From NCBI GenBank assembly GCA_022539475.1, contig VCMS01000382.1, positions 77,500 through 115,445 on the forward strand: a stretch of DNA of 37,946 nucleotides, written 5' to 3'. Below, piece by piece: positions 10,111 to 21,150 of the stretch. This DNA is from Gracilaria domingensis. Taxonomy: Eukaryota; Rhodophyta; Florideophyceae; Gracilariales; Gracilariaceae. Position 1 is the stretch's first letter. Every line of letters starts with the position of its first letter. The translations under genes and the position numbers were made by a program. The notes beneath the pieces are model-generated. The model did no database searches and was not told the origin of the DNA. It worked only from the letters and a program-made list of their open reading frames with translations.

Positions 10111-11717
10111 CTGTCAGACACCATTTAGAAAGAAGCTAAGACGCGCACTGACAGCAGTGGTGGCAACTAAATTTGATGCTATTGGCTTGCATGCGAATGA
10201 AGGCGAGTAAGAAAATAGGCTGGATATTACTTTGATACGTCTTGGCGCAATGGCTCGAAGATTTATAGAAACAGAATGCTTATAATAAAACTGAGCAATT
10301 CTACAATGAATATATGACGAACTCTGAAACTATACCCCACCCTATTCTAGAAATATTGTTTTCTCAGAAACCCTTCGTGTCACCCGAAATCTGTGTTAAT
10401 CTGTGTGGGTGTGTGTGTGTATGTAATCTGAAAGCCTCATGAATGACATAAATCCATGAATACCTGAATCCGTCAGGGATGGAAAGATTTCTAATAAAAC
10501 CCAGGAGTATAGTGGGAGGCTTGAATCTGATGAATGACACTTGCTACAGTGCGCGATGGGATTGCTAGAGAGGGCGTTGGAATACGATGAAAGACGCTCT
10601 TGGCAGAGCAACTCTGAGAGAAGGGCTTTTAGAGAAACCAGAAGTTTAAAGAGAATGGATGCTCAGAAGATTTAGGTTTAGGGTTCTCAGGTACTTTTGG
10701 TTTAGGGTTCTCAGGTACTTGTAGAATGAAAGGATTCAGGGACTTGGAAATGTCATGGATTCATGGATTAAACAGAGTAGAAATGACAATGTATCCTGAA
10801 TCCTAAATCTGTGAAAAACAAGAATCCAGAAGCGTGTATCTGAAAAGTCCGGGCCTGAATCCGCCCTGTATAGTTATTGTAACCCCGTCGAGGAAGATAG
10901 CTGTACCTGAGAATAGAGATTCACGTGGATAGGGACTTGAACTAAATATTGTGACAGGAGTATATTTCAGTTGCTAGATCCCCTACATTTGCCTTAACTG
11001 ATTCCTTTCATGTCATAAAGTCAAGCTTGTCCAAAGGTCGTGAATGGAAGCAATATATTCCTGAAAACGAGTTTAAACACATGGGGCTTCTCGCATTTTG
11101 AGATTCCTGTCGTAAACGTGCAAACATGGCGAACTAAAAACCACAAAAAAGCTGTTGCTCATAGTTTTGTCGCTGAAAAAATCTTCGCCATGAATATTAG
11201 CTTTTGCTACTGCTGGTGATCGAGACAAAATTAGTTCCGATTGGTTCAGCCCTTTCAGGAATACAAACTGTTTTGGATCCAGTGAGAACCTATTGCTTTG
11301 CTCTGGCCAGTGTGTATCAGTCCCAAAGAACGGCCTTACGAACATGTTCAGTTGACGTGAAATTTCTAGAGCATGAAAACCTTTTCTGGAGGTCTTGCGG
11401 GAAATCTGTTTTTATTTAAATTTAGGAAAGGAAACTGGTAAGCGTGCTCCTTCGCATCCCGTTTTCTGACGTCAGCCTTGCGACAATCTCTGTACTCAAG
11501 TTCAGAGCGAAAGGTGCTTCACTGTAATGATTCTGTGCCACATTTTATACAAATTTAAATGTGAGTCAAGATATACCTTTCACAAACTCGAACATCATAG
11601 CTTTCGGGTAAGTTCTTCAAATTGCTGCGTTATAACCCAGACGCATTCGTATCACTCACTGATGTACTCTATACACCTTCATTATGATAAAAAGCGAGAA
11701 ACGTATTCGAACTAAAT
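10111..11717. other. Intergenic DNA, no gene recognised
   Basis: No convincing coding sequence. The stretch holds a short GT microsatellite (about 10402-10424), two 24-bp repeats with telomere-like TTTAGGG (10675-10720), and dispersed ATTCATGGA/TCCATGAAT words. Short ORFs at 11073-11345 (-) and 11204-11419 (+) overlap each other and have no recognisable content. Confidence 0.6.
10675..10720 (+). repeat. Two 24-bp repeats with TTTAGGG core
   Basis: GGTTTAGGGTTCTCAGGTAC occurs at 10675 and again at 10699. The core matches the plant-type telomere word TTTAGGG, and another TTTAGG precedes it. Two copies are too few to call an interstitial telomere. Confidence 0.6.
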
Positions 11718-12068
11718 TTACTTCCTCCTTTGCTTTCTTGTCTTCCTTATAGCGCTCGCTAGCGTTTTTAGAGTTTTTGAATGAGCCTCCAGCATTCCTT
11801 GTATGTAACTTGTTTCGACCTGAGCTCTACAAGCATTATATAGCAGCTCATCCATTATTCTTTCCAATTTCTCGTCCTTGGAACTTTCGTTCGCACTATG
11901 ATGGTGCTCACTCCCTCCCTGACTTTTATTGACACCTCGTTCAAGGGAGGCAGCAGTCGGAGCAATAGCTCTCTCAGAGCCTCCATTGTCGTTTTGAACC
12001 ACAGAAGAATCCGATTCCACCACGTTTGGCTTTTCTTCCATGGATAGAGTTAGATGAACTTCAGACAT
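11718..12068 (-). CDS. Small hypothetical coiled-coil protein, 116 aa
   Basis: The ORF starts with ATG at 12068 and codes for 116 residues. The first 65 are polar, Ser/Asn/Glu-rich and probably disordered. Residues from about 66 to 105 (EKLERIMDELLYNACRAQVE onward) form a likely amphipathic helix or coiled coil. The protein ends in a basic TRKQRRK tail. The composition is protein-like and differs from the random ORFs around it. The family is not recognised. The basic tail could be a nuclear signal, which is inference only. The pseudokinase gene lies upstream on the same strand. Confidence 0.55.
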   Translation of the reverse strand: MSEVHLTLSMEEKPNVVESDSSVVQNDNGGSERAIAPTAASLERGVNKSQGGSEHHHSANESSKDEKLERIMDELLYNACRAQVETSYIQGMLEAHSKTLKTLASAIRKTRKQRRK

Positions 12069-12862
12069 CGTCGAATTTGTTTCTGTTCTTTGAAGATTTA
12101 CACTTTTTCCGTTTCGTTGTGCTTGACTTGTTGCTATGGAAGTGCTACGGAAGTGAGGCTTTACTAAGATAGAGATTTATTTCCATTTTTATAGGAATTC
12201 ATGCTTGTTCTCTTTCTACTCGTGAATTTTTCCAGGATGTGTTGCGTTTTACAGTATCGTCAAAATGTTCCACTATTTAGTTGCTAAACAAAATCATATA
12301 CTTCTTTTCTAAATTTCATCCACATACCTATATTTATGAGAATAATACAAGCCCATGCCACTTGTTGGTCACAGCTGTTCATCGAACATGACCCTGTGCG
12401 TGTGCCTATACCTCTTTCTAAGACTTCCATTTCTTCTCGATTCGTAGAGTTTTCGAGTACACCACTGCGCAAACTATACTGGGCTCGAGAACAGCAGGAA
12501 GACTGATCAAGTCTCCACATAGGCACGAAAATGATTCTCTCCATTAGTAGTTTACGTTTGTTCCGAGTAGCAACTGGTTAATATTCTGCCTAAGGAAATA
12601 CATCCCGGAGAGTTCAAACATGAACTGGACTGTGAGACTGGATACATTTTCTATTTTGCTGGACCTATGTTTCCTTACGTCAAAGAAAAAAGAATTATAC
12701 GCTTTTAGATGGCTTACAGGCAGGCTTATAAGTTTAGTTTGTAATGAAAAGTTGTCGACTGTCTACTCAACGTTTGTATTAACATACACTCTCAATGCTC
12801 AGGTCTGGGATATGAAACAAAGCAACTGCTGCATTATATACTTTTTCTCATTCCATTTTCTA
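12069..12862. other. Intergenic, one weak ORF
   Basis: An 86-codon minus-strand ORF (12284-12544) holds a hydrophobic stretch (VAWACIILINIGMWM) near its C-terminus, but it has no other sign of being a gene and its composition is mixed. Nothing else is seen. Confidence 0.4.
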
Positions 12863-13738
12863 TCAACGATTTGTTTGTCCCCATCCAATAGACCAATCAA
12901 AACTTTGTTGCGTTTCATAAGCTGAATACAATAAAATCAGAACCGTATTATAGTCAAACTGACTCTCGTATATATCATGTTGAGTTATAATATTTAAGAT
13001 AGTTCTCAGAGCGTTTGCCGCGTTTACGCTTACATCATTTCTTAATATCATCGCATGGGCCATTATGTTATTAATTTGAAAAATCTGGTCATTGCTGAGC
13101 TCGGCGTTAAGAACTGGGGTCATTCGGAAGCAGTTATTTGTATAGCCGGGCTTATTTGCCATCAACCTGATACACATCTGCAACCATTTGAAAACATCAT
13201 TCATTCGCAACTGCGGTGTAATGTTCCTGGCTCCAGTAAAACCAACCAACTGCAATTCAGAAGAAATTCCGGTTTGCGATAAGGAACTCATCACATGATC
13301 TTCGCTAATGTCTCCGTGTGCACAGTTCTGTGCGTGCAATCTAATGAGGTTTTCAAAGACTTTTATGCTAACCTTAAGCACAGTGCTAGTTGAAAAGAAA
13401 TTATTAGACCAAATCAAATGCTGGTAAAGTGTGCAGTGGAGACGTTCCATTACAACATATCTTAGACCTTCATGAATGCCAGTTTCCCAAACATTTGGAA
13501 CTTTGATCTCTGGATCCTCCGCTTTCAGTGACTGCATAGTGTAAAAGCTGTCCGCTAACCTACTAGAGTAATACCCTTGCTCTAGATCTTCTAGACCATA
13601 CGGAACGGCAAATTTAATAACTGGTTGGTGTTCAAAAATCATGGAATCATGCGCTTTATAGACGCACGAAACATCAGATTGATAGATCTTCGGACCAACT
13701 GTCCATCTTTGATTTACAACATTGCCCTCACAGTTCAT
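12863..13738 (-). CDS. Casein-kinase-1/VRK-like pseudokinase, about 291 aa
   Basis: The start was taken at the ATG at 13738; an earlier GTG at 13780 is in frame. The sequence opens with VVNQRWTVGPKIY, like the W-x-G entry of CK1/VRK kinases. A beta-3 VxK motif follows (VIKFAVP, Lys42), then a hinge-like YVVMERL and the catalytic loop HAQNCAHGDISEDHV (HGD at 141-143). The DFG magnesium motif is replaced by GFT (LVGFTGARN, 166-168), and the glycine loop is poor (KIYQSDVSCVY). Active kinases phosphorylate Ser/Thr using the DFG Asp. Its loss suggests a pseudokinase that binds partners rather than phosphorylating, or a decaying copy. The frame is open throughout, which argues for a maintained gene. 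The family call rests on motifs. Confidence 0.72.
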   Translation of the reverse strand: MNCEGNVVNQRWTVGPKIYQSDVSCVYKAHDSMIFEHQPVIKFAVPYGLEDLEQGYYSSRLADSFYTMQSLKAEDPEIKVPNVWETGIHEGLRYVVMERLHCTLYQHLIWSNNFFSTSTVLKVSIKVFENLIRLHAQNCAHGDISEDHVMSSLSQTGISSELQLVGFTGARNITPQLRMNDVFKWLQMCIRLMANKPGYTNNCFRMTPVLNAELSNDQIFQINNIMAHAMILRNDVSVNAANALRTILNIITQHDIYESQFDYNTVLILLYSAYETQQSFDWSIGWGQTNR

Positions 13739-13764
13739 TGCGGTATTCGACGTTACACTTTGCT

Positions 13765-14076
13765 TCAGGATTTGATACACTTTTGCAAAACTTTCGGCTT
13801 GTTCTTAAACTGGAGCTCGATTTGCAAATGAAGCTTACCAGAATCAATTTCAGTGCGATATATTGCCATAAAAAGGTATAAGAGTATAACGGTTTTAATG
13901 TAGGATTCTCTGTCATAAATCGCCAATTGTGTTTTTGTTGCCTTCTTGAAATATGTGAAATTCAATTTGATCAAGTCTCTATTATACCTGCTCCACGTAT
14001 ATCTTTGATAAGAACTACGCTCAATTTCTGCATTCTTTTGTTCTCCCGTGAGAATTTTTACATCAATTAATAACAC
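13765..14076 (-). CDS. Hypothetical ORF upstream of the pseudokinase
   Basis: About 103 codons are open on the minus strand, starting with GTG and ending 27 bases before the pseudokinase ATG. The sequence is rich in Lys, Tyr and Ile, with a hydrophobic patch (IKTVILLYLFMAIY) that could be a membrane helix. A strong splice-donor-like GTAAGT lies just upstream on the same strand (14094-14089), so this stretch could be intron, a second exon or a separate small gene. No family is recognised. Confidence 0.3.
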   Translation of the reverse strand: MLLIDVKILTGEQKNAEIERSSYQRYTWSRYNRDLIKLNFTYFKKATKTQLAIYDRESYIKTVILLYLFMAIYRTEIDSGKLHLQIELQFKNKPKVLQKCIKS

Positions 14077-14096
14077 TTCCTGCTTTCAACTTACCG

Positions 14097-14626
14097 AAAA
14101 TTTGGTTTAACAAATGTGGACTTAATCTTCCGAGACTTTTCTTCTTTACTAACCCCTTCATATTCTCGCCAATGTAGATTTTCTCTTCCAAAACTCGTTT
14201 TCTTTACTAAATTTTTCATATTCTGGCCACTCTCTCTAATCTTATACTATTCGAATTTGGCCTTATATCTTGCTATATACAGTTTCTTTGTTTTCATAGT
14301 GTTCAAAAAATTGGCTGTAGTAATAGTTCGCAGACTTCTACGCGTCTGAACTTCCCCTATCTATTAACTTTTCTTCATTGTTCTTAGTCATGAATACGCG
14401 CTCGAAGCGTTACACATGCCATAAACTTTATGAACAATTTCTTCTTTTGATATCCCTTCTTCTACCAATTATTACTTTATGCACACCTTTGTAATCATTC
14501 AACTTTCTAAAACTTCGTATTCAACGTTCCCATACTTATAAATATGTCTCCAGCACCATTTATGCCCCTATATCCACTTTCTTTCTTTCTATTCTTAGCT
14601 ACTAACAGAACTACGTTAGATCTACG
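14097..14626. other. Pyrimidine-rich intergenic or 5' leader
   Basis: The plus strand is strongly T/C-rich (TTCTTTACTAA, CTTTCTTTCTATTCTTAG) right up to the next gene. The last CTATTCTTAG resembles a 3' splice site about 30 bases before the ATG at 14627, so an upstream exon is possible but none can be identified. Confidence 0.4.
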
Positions 14627-15658
14627 ATGCCTTTCTCCAATACCTATCAACAAGCGCAATTGCAGCTGTACAACAGAAACGACACAACTACTATTGAACT
14701 TATCTGTTTTCCCCACAAGACATACATTACCTTCGGCAACTGCCTCCAACTACAATACGACCTAGATACTGGAAAGGTCTTCATCCGAGGTGTTCAGGCT
14801 CTGTTCTCCCCTGCATTATATGATGATATTAGACAAGTAGATCGCATAATTCGGAGCCTTTCTGCTCATGAGGGTATGCTGGAACATCCACCACTTCGCC
14901 ACAACATCCAGACTCTAGAAGAGTTGTCTTACTACCTGTCTCACGCCCCTTTGCACGCATTGAATCCCCTTCACATGCTTTCACCATGCTCGGTGATGGC
15001 TTACTCTCTGCTGCTCTCCCTCGCTGTAGGTTCCCTTTATGGTATTATCAAGCCACTTCTCACCCATTACCTTCTTTACGAGCGTTCTTCTAGGCAGCAG
15101 CAACTTGGGTTTACTATACTTCATAGTATTCTGGAAACCATGTTTCACATTGTATTGTTCGACTTGGCCTTCTCCCTTCATGCCAAATTTTACGGTACAT
15201 TAGCCGTGACTCCGTTGCGCCCTTCCAACGCCAATCGAACCGCTCCGACCTTGAGAAATAGATACTTGGGCCTAGCAATTGGTGGATTGATTCCCTTGAA
15301 CCTGTGTATCGCTATCTCGTACCAAGTACGCCCTTCTTCACTTAACATATCTGACTCGATTGCAACTGCATCCGTTGCATTTTTCACAGGTGGCTTTTTC
15401 TTTGGGCTCTGGGCAAGCTTTGTGGACGCCTTGTGTATTTTCTTCACTACGAGAAGCACATTTAACAATATTTTTACTCTGCCTAGCGAAAGAACTTCTT
15501 CGTTCGACCGATTACTTATTTACTGCCGATGTTTTTCGAATACTTTGAAGAAGGCATTATTTGTTCAACACTTTCTAACACACTGTTCATCATCCTCCTT
15601 CTTGTGTGCTCCGGACTTGTTCACCATGCTCCGATATATAATTTGGACAGATACTTGA
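14627..15658 (+). CDS. Multi-pass membrane protein of unknown function, 343 aa
   Basis: The ORF starts at ATG 14627. About 120 soluble N-terminal residues include a beta-rich stretch (TTIELICFPHKTYITFGNC). About four hydrophobic segments follow: near residues 124-145 (MAYSLLLSLAVGSLYGII), 160-187 (ILETMFHIVLFDLAF), 213-235 (LGLAIGGLIPLNLCIAI) and 245-277 (VAFFTGGFFFGLWASFVDAL). The C-terminal 60 residues are Ser/Cys-rich. No family is recognised. The glycine-rich helices suggest tight helix packing. A transporter, channel or lipid enzyme cannot be told apart from sequence alone. It stands alone on the plus strand, facing away from the pseudokinase. Confidence 0.7.
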   Translation: MPFSNTYQQAQLQLYNRNDTTTIELICFPHKTYITFGNCLQLQYDLDTGKVFIRGVQALFSPALYDDIRQVDRIIRSLSAHEGMLEHPPLRHNIQTLEELSYYLSHAPLHALNPLHMLSPCSVMAYSLLLSLAVGSLYGIIKPLLTHYLLYERSSRQQQLGFTILHSILETMFHIVLFDLAFSLHAKFYGTLAVTPLRPSNANRTAPTLRNRYLGLAIGGLIPLNLCIAISYQVRPSSLNISDSIATASVAFFTGGFFFGLWASFVDALCIFFTTRSTFNNIFTLPSERTSSFDRLLIYCRCFSNTLKKALFVQHFLTHCSSSSFLCAPDLFTMLRYIIWTDT

Positions 15659-17892
15659 GTGCCATTGGAGAACAGCCACGACCTCCCACTCGCCATCTGC
15701 TGCCGTTGGACTAGGATTAGCCTTAAAGAGTACTCTCATTTTAAATATATAATCTTCGTGCTACGTCCAAATCGTTCTCTTCCCCCCACCCCCCACCCCC
15801 CCAAAACAAATTCCTCCTCCGTGTCTCTCTCATGTTGCGTTTCCTGTTATATCGCACTGTCGGTACTCATTTTGCACTTTTGAATAACATTCACTACCGC
15901 TCGCCTCCATATTTAGTAGGAACCTAAAATTCCTGTAATATGCAGTCTTCCCGTGAAATACTATAAAGAAACCCGTGTATCTTGACCGCCGTCCTACAAC
16001 ACGTGTATCTTGACGGCCGTCCTAAAACACGTGTATCTTGACGGCCGTCCTAAAACACGTGTATCTTGACGGCCGTCCTAAAACACGTGTATCTTGACGG
16101 CCGTCCTAAAACACGTGTATCTTGAAGATCGTCCTAAAACACGTGTATCTCGTCGTCCTAAAACATGTGTATCTCGATGACCGTCCTAAAACACGTGTAT
16201 CACAATTGGTTGTAGTAGGAGGAGGATGCCACTACTAGAATCGAACGTTGCACGTTCAAGATGCGCTAAACAAAAATGAGCAAAGAAAACTGCCATGACC
16301 CTGTTCAGAAATGTTGTCATTCTGTCTACTTTGACCGTAGAAAAAGTAGCACAGCAATCTCTTTTACGGGGCTAGTCTCCGTTCTCAAAGTCGCTGACAA
16401 CGCCGTTTCTTCTATCGCCTCTGCCAGGCGCGTGGCGACATGATAGCTTGTTCGTCTTCTTCTTTATTTTGAACGAGATACATCTGCTGCTCGTATCGCG
16501 TGGGGGTTTCTAATGACGCTCAAGCCCTATAATGCTTGTCCTATTGACATAGGTGTTAACTACGAATCTATATTTGTTGCCCTGTTAGGCTCAATGAGCT
16601 ATGTGTTCGGTGTATAGGAAGAGCATGAAGCTCTAAACTGTTCTCGTCTGCTTGAGCATGTTGTCAGCGATGGTTCTGCTTCTTCATCTCTCCTGCCTTT
16701 CAAAATACCTCTCCTACCTTCCTCTTGAGGTCATGGGCTAAGGGTCTATAGCGACAAGGCGCTCTGCACGTAGTTCATTGAACCATAAAAGAGGCTATGA
16801 CGGATCTTTTTCACTCATCCCTCACTTCCTTGGCGACATCATGCTTGACATTGTTCTTCCATGTTAAGCAAGTGCGTACTGAAATCATCGAGAACACACC
16901 CTGTAGGGATATTCCCCTAGTTGCCTCCGTTGGATGTATTACTCCATGGGGAGGGAAATCCTGGGAAACAATAGGTAGGATCGTTCCCGGTGATCAGCTC
17001 GTGGCCTGTTTCTTCCTTGCATCTGGTCGGGGGCTTTTTAATAACATACCACCCAAATCAACAGGGCAATCAGGAATCTGACCAACCGCTTGGGCGATTT
17101 TTAGCGACTTACCATGTCTGGAGAAGCGCATCGGTGTGTCGAGCGCCTATGCGATTTTACCGACTTCCCCAGTCCGGGGCAGCGATCGCTGCACCAATCC
17201 ATTGAAAGTTTTTACAACCTCCCGGATCAGTAACGTCCAGGAAGCAATTGTCTCAATAGTGTCCTTCCCCATTGCTTCTCTATGGCGTCAATCATACGAT
17301 CACCCATGTTTCTTCAGTTGCATTTCCGTCAACCAACAAACTATCGCTGGGGAAACGAACGGCAGCGACCCTTACCTACCCCGTGTAACTCTCCGCCGTC
17401 GCTCTATCGACTGCAAGCTTCGAATATGAGTTCCATTATTCCCCATCTGCAGAATATCGCTGAGATGTAATTTACTTCCCGTACCACTCGTTTCATGTCA
17501 TAATTCCCATCAGAGTTTGTCCCACGTCGATGAAATGGCGAGGTACTCGGTTCCTGTATTTTGGTATCATGGAAACCACAGCCGAACGTACGATTCGAAC
17601 AATCTCTGCATGCCTTTCAGTGCACTCCATTTGTTGAATTTAAAGTTCGCAACTGGCTATCTCGAGAATAGCCATCGAATCTGTACCCGTTTAGTATGTG
17701 TTCCGGAAGATATCATAATCGTATGTGCCGCTTCACCATATCGCCGCCTCTAGATATAATGACTTTTGCTAGTAGAAGATTCTTACTCAATTGAAAAGCA
17801 CATGGAGATAAGTTTACTTATTCATCGTACTGTACGTGGCGATTTCGGTACATCTCGCTCCTCTTCGCTCTGCGCTCGGAAAAGTAAAGATC
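15659..17892. other. Intergenic DNA with minisatellite, no gene recognised
   Basis: Apart from a C-rich tract (about 15782-15803) and the 28-bp minisatellite at 15972-16209, no feature is supported. ORFs at 16797-17081, 16990-17205, 17136-17429 and 17517-17753 overlap in different frames and have no recognisable content. They may be worn remnants of something old. Confidence 0.55.
15972..16209. repeat. 28-bp minisatellite, about 8.5 copies
   Basis: The unit CACGTGTATCTTGACGGCCG plus TCCTAAAA repeats head to tail from 15972. Copies 2 to 5 (16000-16111) are identical. Copy 1 and copies 6 to 8 vary, copy 7 is shortened to 24 bp, and the last copy is partial. Each full unit contains two palindromes, CACGTG and GACGGCCGTC. 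There are no spacers, so it is not a CRISPR. Confidence 0.93.
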
Positions 17893-18285
17893 TTATTCGA
17901 GGCGTCTTGAACCTTCTCGGCGCAACATGAGCTCCCTAATCCTTTGCTTGATGGCAGCGATATCGAGTCTTGTGGGATTCTGACCTGGACCCAAATAACG
18001 AGGACGGGGTAAGCCAATGTTGTCCAAACTATTGTATCCAGTGACACTGTTTGATTCAGAAGCGTTATCGTCTGCATGGGGTACTTCTCCAGTAAGATCT
18101 GTAGCTTGGCGATTTCCAGGGCGACAATATCGTTCCGTCGTAGAACTTCGGGGATTTCCATCGCCACAAGATCGACGAGATCGGCGAGATCGGTTTCCGG
18201 CTTTTTCCTTTCCTTGTTTGCTGCGGAGAAGAGATTTCTTCGTCGCTAAAACGGTTCGAGGTCGTAAGCGCATCGAGTGAGCCAT
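17893..18285 (-). CDS. Small basic hypothetical protein, about 130 aa
   Basis: Reading from the ATG at 18285, the protein starts MAHSMRLRPRTVLATKKSLL and is very basic over its first 55 residues (GNRSRRSRRSCGDG). It has a polar middle and ends with a likely helix (IAAIKQRIRELMLRREGSRR). The frame is open upstream to 18705, but that part reads like random sequence. The Arg/Lys content suits nucleic-acid or nucleolar binding, which is inference. No family is recognised. Strong overlapping ORFs in other frames lower the confidence. Confidence 0.4.
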   Translation of the reverse strand: MAHSMRLRPRTVLATKKSLLRSKQGKEKAGNRSRRSRRSCGDGNPRSSTTERYCRPGNRQATDLTGEVPHADDNASESNSVTGYNSLDNIGLPRPRYLGPGQNPTRLDIAAIKQRIRELMLRREGSRRLE

Positions 18286-20627
18286 AATACGATAGAGGCG
18301 ATGCGTACAAAAGGATATTAAGGACCGCAGGGTGTGGATTATTACCTTGAAGGAAGTCCGTCTCTGACACTCAATCGGTGAGGCGGCAGGGCACTCCCAG
18401 AACAAGCAGATAACGGCACTTAAACCTATTGGTTGTGACTTCCCAAAAAGTGGATTTCGTTTTTCAGAAAATTGGCTTAAAATCATTTCATTCTTGTACA
18501 ACCATTTGGAACAATACGCGATCAACTGACACCGGGTGTCAGTTATAGCTGTGACATACAGCTTTGTTACACGAATATCAGTCCTTTCACTCAGCTCGAT
18601 TGTGTGGTGTGGAATCCATATCTCCCATTGTCCCCGAAAGCCTTTCAATCTACATTCGCACTCTTTCCCTTCTTCGGAAAGGGCACAACAAAGCGAGTGC
18701 GGCAACGAACATGAGAGATACTTGTAGAATGTTCATCAACGTCGAAGATGGTTGCAGCTCGATAGAAGATGGGCTATTTTCGGAACGCTTTCGACATGGT
18801 CACGGCCTTATATCATGACAAAGTTAGCTCTCCACAAAAATAAAGGTATATTCACCCGTCGTCAAACGAAACCCAGGAACGATTAAGACCAAAACCATGA
18901 TCAAACAATTCCACGATCACGTAGACAGCATTAAAACTCGACACGAGGCCGTCAAACTTAACACGCGACTGTACAGATGCGAACAAAAAACGTTGTTTAC
19001 TGCGTAAAGTAGCGGCTCCCACTCGCATCCTAGGCAGCGGCTGACGGTTTTCGTGGGATCTTCAGTATCGTAGAGTAGCACGAATGTTAAGGGATGGGAG
19101 ATAGAACGGCGTACAGGCACCGAACGGCCTCAGGAGAAGCGTTTACTGCAGAATGAGAGCACAATGGTAATAAAGACCTTCTAGAACTTTGAACATCAAC
19201 CATCTTCGCTCGCACCAGACATCTTTCCAGTTCTTGCTGTCACCTCTTGGGCCGTCGCCTGTTTTACGGCGCCCCATGTTTTCAAAGCGCAGTATTCAGC
19301 TCGCATGCTGCTGGGAGGTATCGGACACCATCCGCTACAACCCAGCAGCAAGAGACGAGGCAAGCACGAGATCCCGAGGGTGTCCCGATGTGACCTTCTT
19401 GCTAATTTTTTTGCAATGCTTTGGAACTTCATCGACGCAGCACAATTTTGAAGCTCTGCCATCTGCGTTGCTCAATGCCTTTCGAAGCAGTGCAGGTGCA
19501 AGCAAGAAGCGCCATCTAAAAAGTCGATCAGCTGGACATGGTCAGTGTGCCTCAGCCCAAACCATCTTCTGAACCTTCACCTGGGTTCGGTCGTGGCGGA
19601 GGCCCCAGCCGTCTTGCAAAGGTATCTGTCCAATCACGTAGTCCTCCACCTCAAGGCGCAGCCCGTCATGGCGAGCCGTGCTTCGCTGTGCTGCGGAGCA
19701 CATCATCATATTTCAGTTTATAACAAGCGAGGGAGTTGAGAGACGGGCTGCCTATCATGTCGCTGAAATTTAAAATGAAAATGGACCGGATGCGAAAGCC
19801 AGAGAGGAATCTTGTAAAATTGAAGATTAGAATTCGTCTTCCGAACGAAAATAGGCGCTAGGGAGCATGAAAGATCTTTGTCCCTCACTTTCTGCAGCAG
19901 AGACTGAAATGCACATACCGTTTACCTCGGCCGACTTCGAGAAAGTAGTTGAACAGCTGCTAGTTGAGCAGCTGCCGGATCAGCACTGGGCAGAGCCGTT
20001 CGTATAGGGCGTCGTAAGGAATTTGGAAGCGAATCCAGCTGGATGGGAAGCAGACGGAACGGATGTTAGGAAGCATATTGCAGATGTTGAGTGATTTTCT
20101 AACAGAAAATGGCGATATCAGGACGCTGAAAAGTAGCGGATGCAATGCAGATGCCTTTTTACTGGGAGGGAGACGTATCAAGAAGACGGTTCACAGATTG
20201 TAAGATGAACGAAAGCGAAGCATTTGCCTGGAGGCGAATGGTTCACATAATCCAGCAAGAAATGTATTCGAAATGCCATTATTATGTATATGGGTACAGG
20301 TCTCGTTCAGCGGATTCATTATCGGTTGCGGCTCACGTTAGTACTACTTTTCTTTGTCATTGATGTCACACTAAATCCTTTAATAAGTGGTGCGTCTGTC
20401 GATAGCTGTCGGTTCATAGGAAGCTCGTCAGGAGGTGTATAAAGTGGTTCCTTCCATCTCCAATTCAGTAATGCGACAATTGCCTTTCACTTTGTTATTA
20501 TAAAGTATCTATTGCGGATCTCCATCTCAATGTGGTGCTTACTCTTCTGCTTCCCATACGGGATCGTGAAGGTCTCCCCCCAACAGGCGCTGGAGGGGGG
20601 GGAGGGAGGCGGGAGGGGGGGCGACAA
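18286..20627. other. Intergenic DNA, nothing recognised
   Basis: About 2.3 kb without a supportable gene. ORFs such as 19189-19572 (+) and 19196-19462 (-) oppose each other over the same bases and show no domain. A G-rich run (about 20590-20621) leads into the foldback element. Confidence 0.55.
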
Positions 20628-20866
20628 CCATTTCGTGTTTGGGCATTTGTGTCCTGCGACCCCCTCCTAAAATAAGTAAATTTAAAGGGGCGCAGCCACT
20701 CTTGCCCGAAAAACGAAATGGGTTTTGGCCATGTCCGGCGACATGAGCACCAGCGCCCCGTGAGAGGCACCGGCACCCAGTGATAGGCACCGCGCGCCGT
20801 CAAAAGGGCTCTCGCATGAGAGCCCTCGCATGAGAGCCCTCTTGGCGGCGCGCGATGCCCATCACT
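20628..20866 (+). mobile_element. Foldback (MITE-like) element, copy C
   Basis: This copy carries the same two adjacent hairpin modules as the copies at 22795 and 24310. The first runs from CCATTTCGTGTTTGGGC to GCCCGAAAAACGAAATGG. The second is a GC-rich hairpin with arms at 20786-20803 and 20842-20859. It differs by a duplicated TCGCATGAGAGCCC inside the second loop and by a few base changes in the arms. No coding capacity. Confidence 0.8.
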
Positions 20867-21150
20867 TGTTGTAGTAAGGAAACAGGACGACTGCAACGTC
20901 AGCTTGGTACAGGCGGTGCAAGACGTTGTCTTGAAGCTTGGTGCAGCACAACCAGTTGCAGTAGCTCCTCTGTGCGTTCCAAACGGACTGTTTTCAGAGT
21001 ATTGAGAACGAGCAGGCAGAATACAAAGGTTTTTATCTGATGTGTTATGTAGAAGCTGAAAGCTAGAGATAGATAAGTAGTAGCTCGACCGAAAGTAAAC
21101 AGTAATCGAGCTACGAGCTTGACACCCTTGTGAGACTTCCCAGATTCTCC

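Noticed and set aside
15972..16209. CRISPR-like array of 28-bp repeats
   Set aside because: Units are directly adjacent with no spacers, and the context is eukaryotic. It is a minisatellite.
16228..16290. tRNA-like segment (GAATCGAAC resembling a T-loop complement)
   Set aside because: No matching T-stem, acceptor stem or anticodon arm can be drawn on either strand.
18917..19739. Several ORFs of 60-130 codons in 18.9-19.7 kb
   Set aside because: Overlapping on both strands with mixed composition and no family resemblance.
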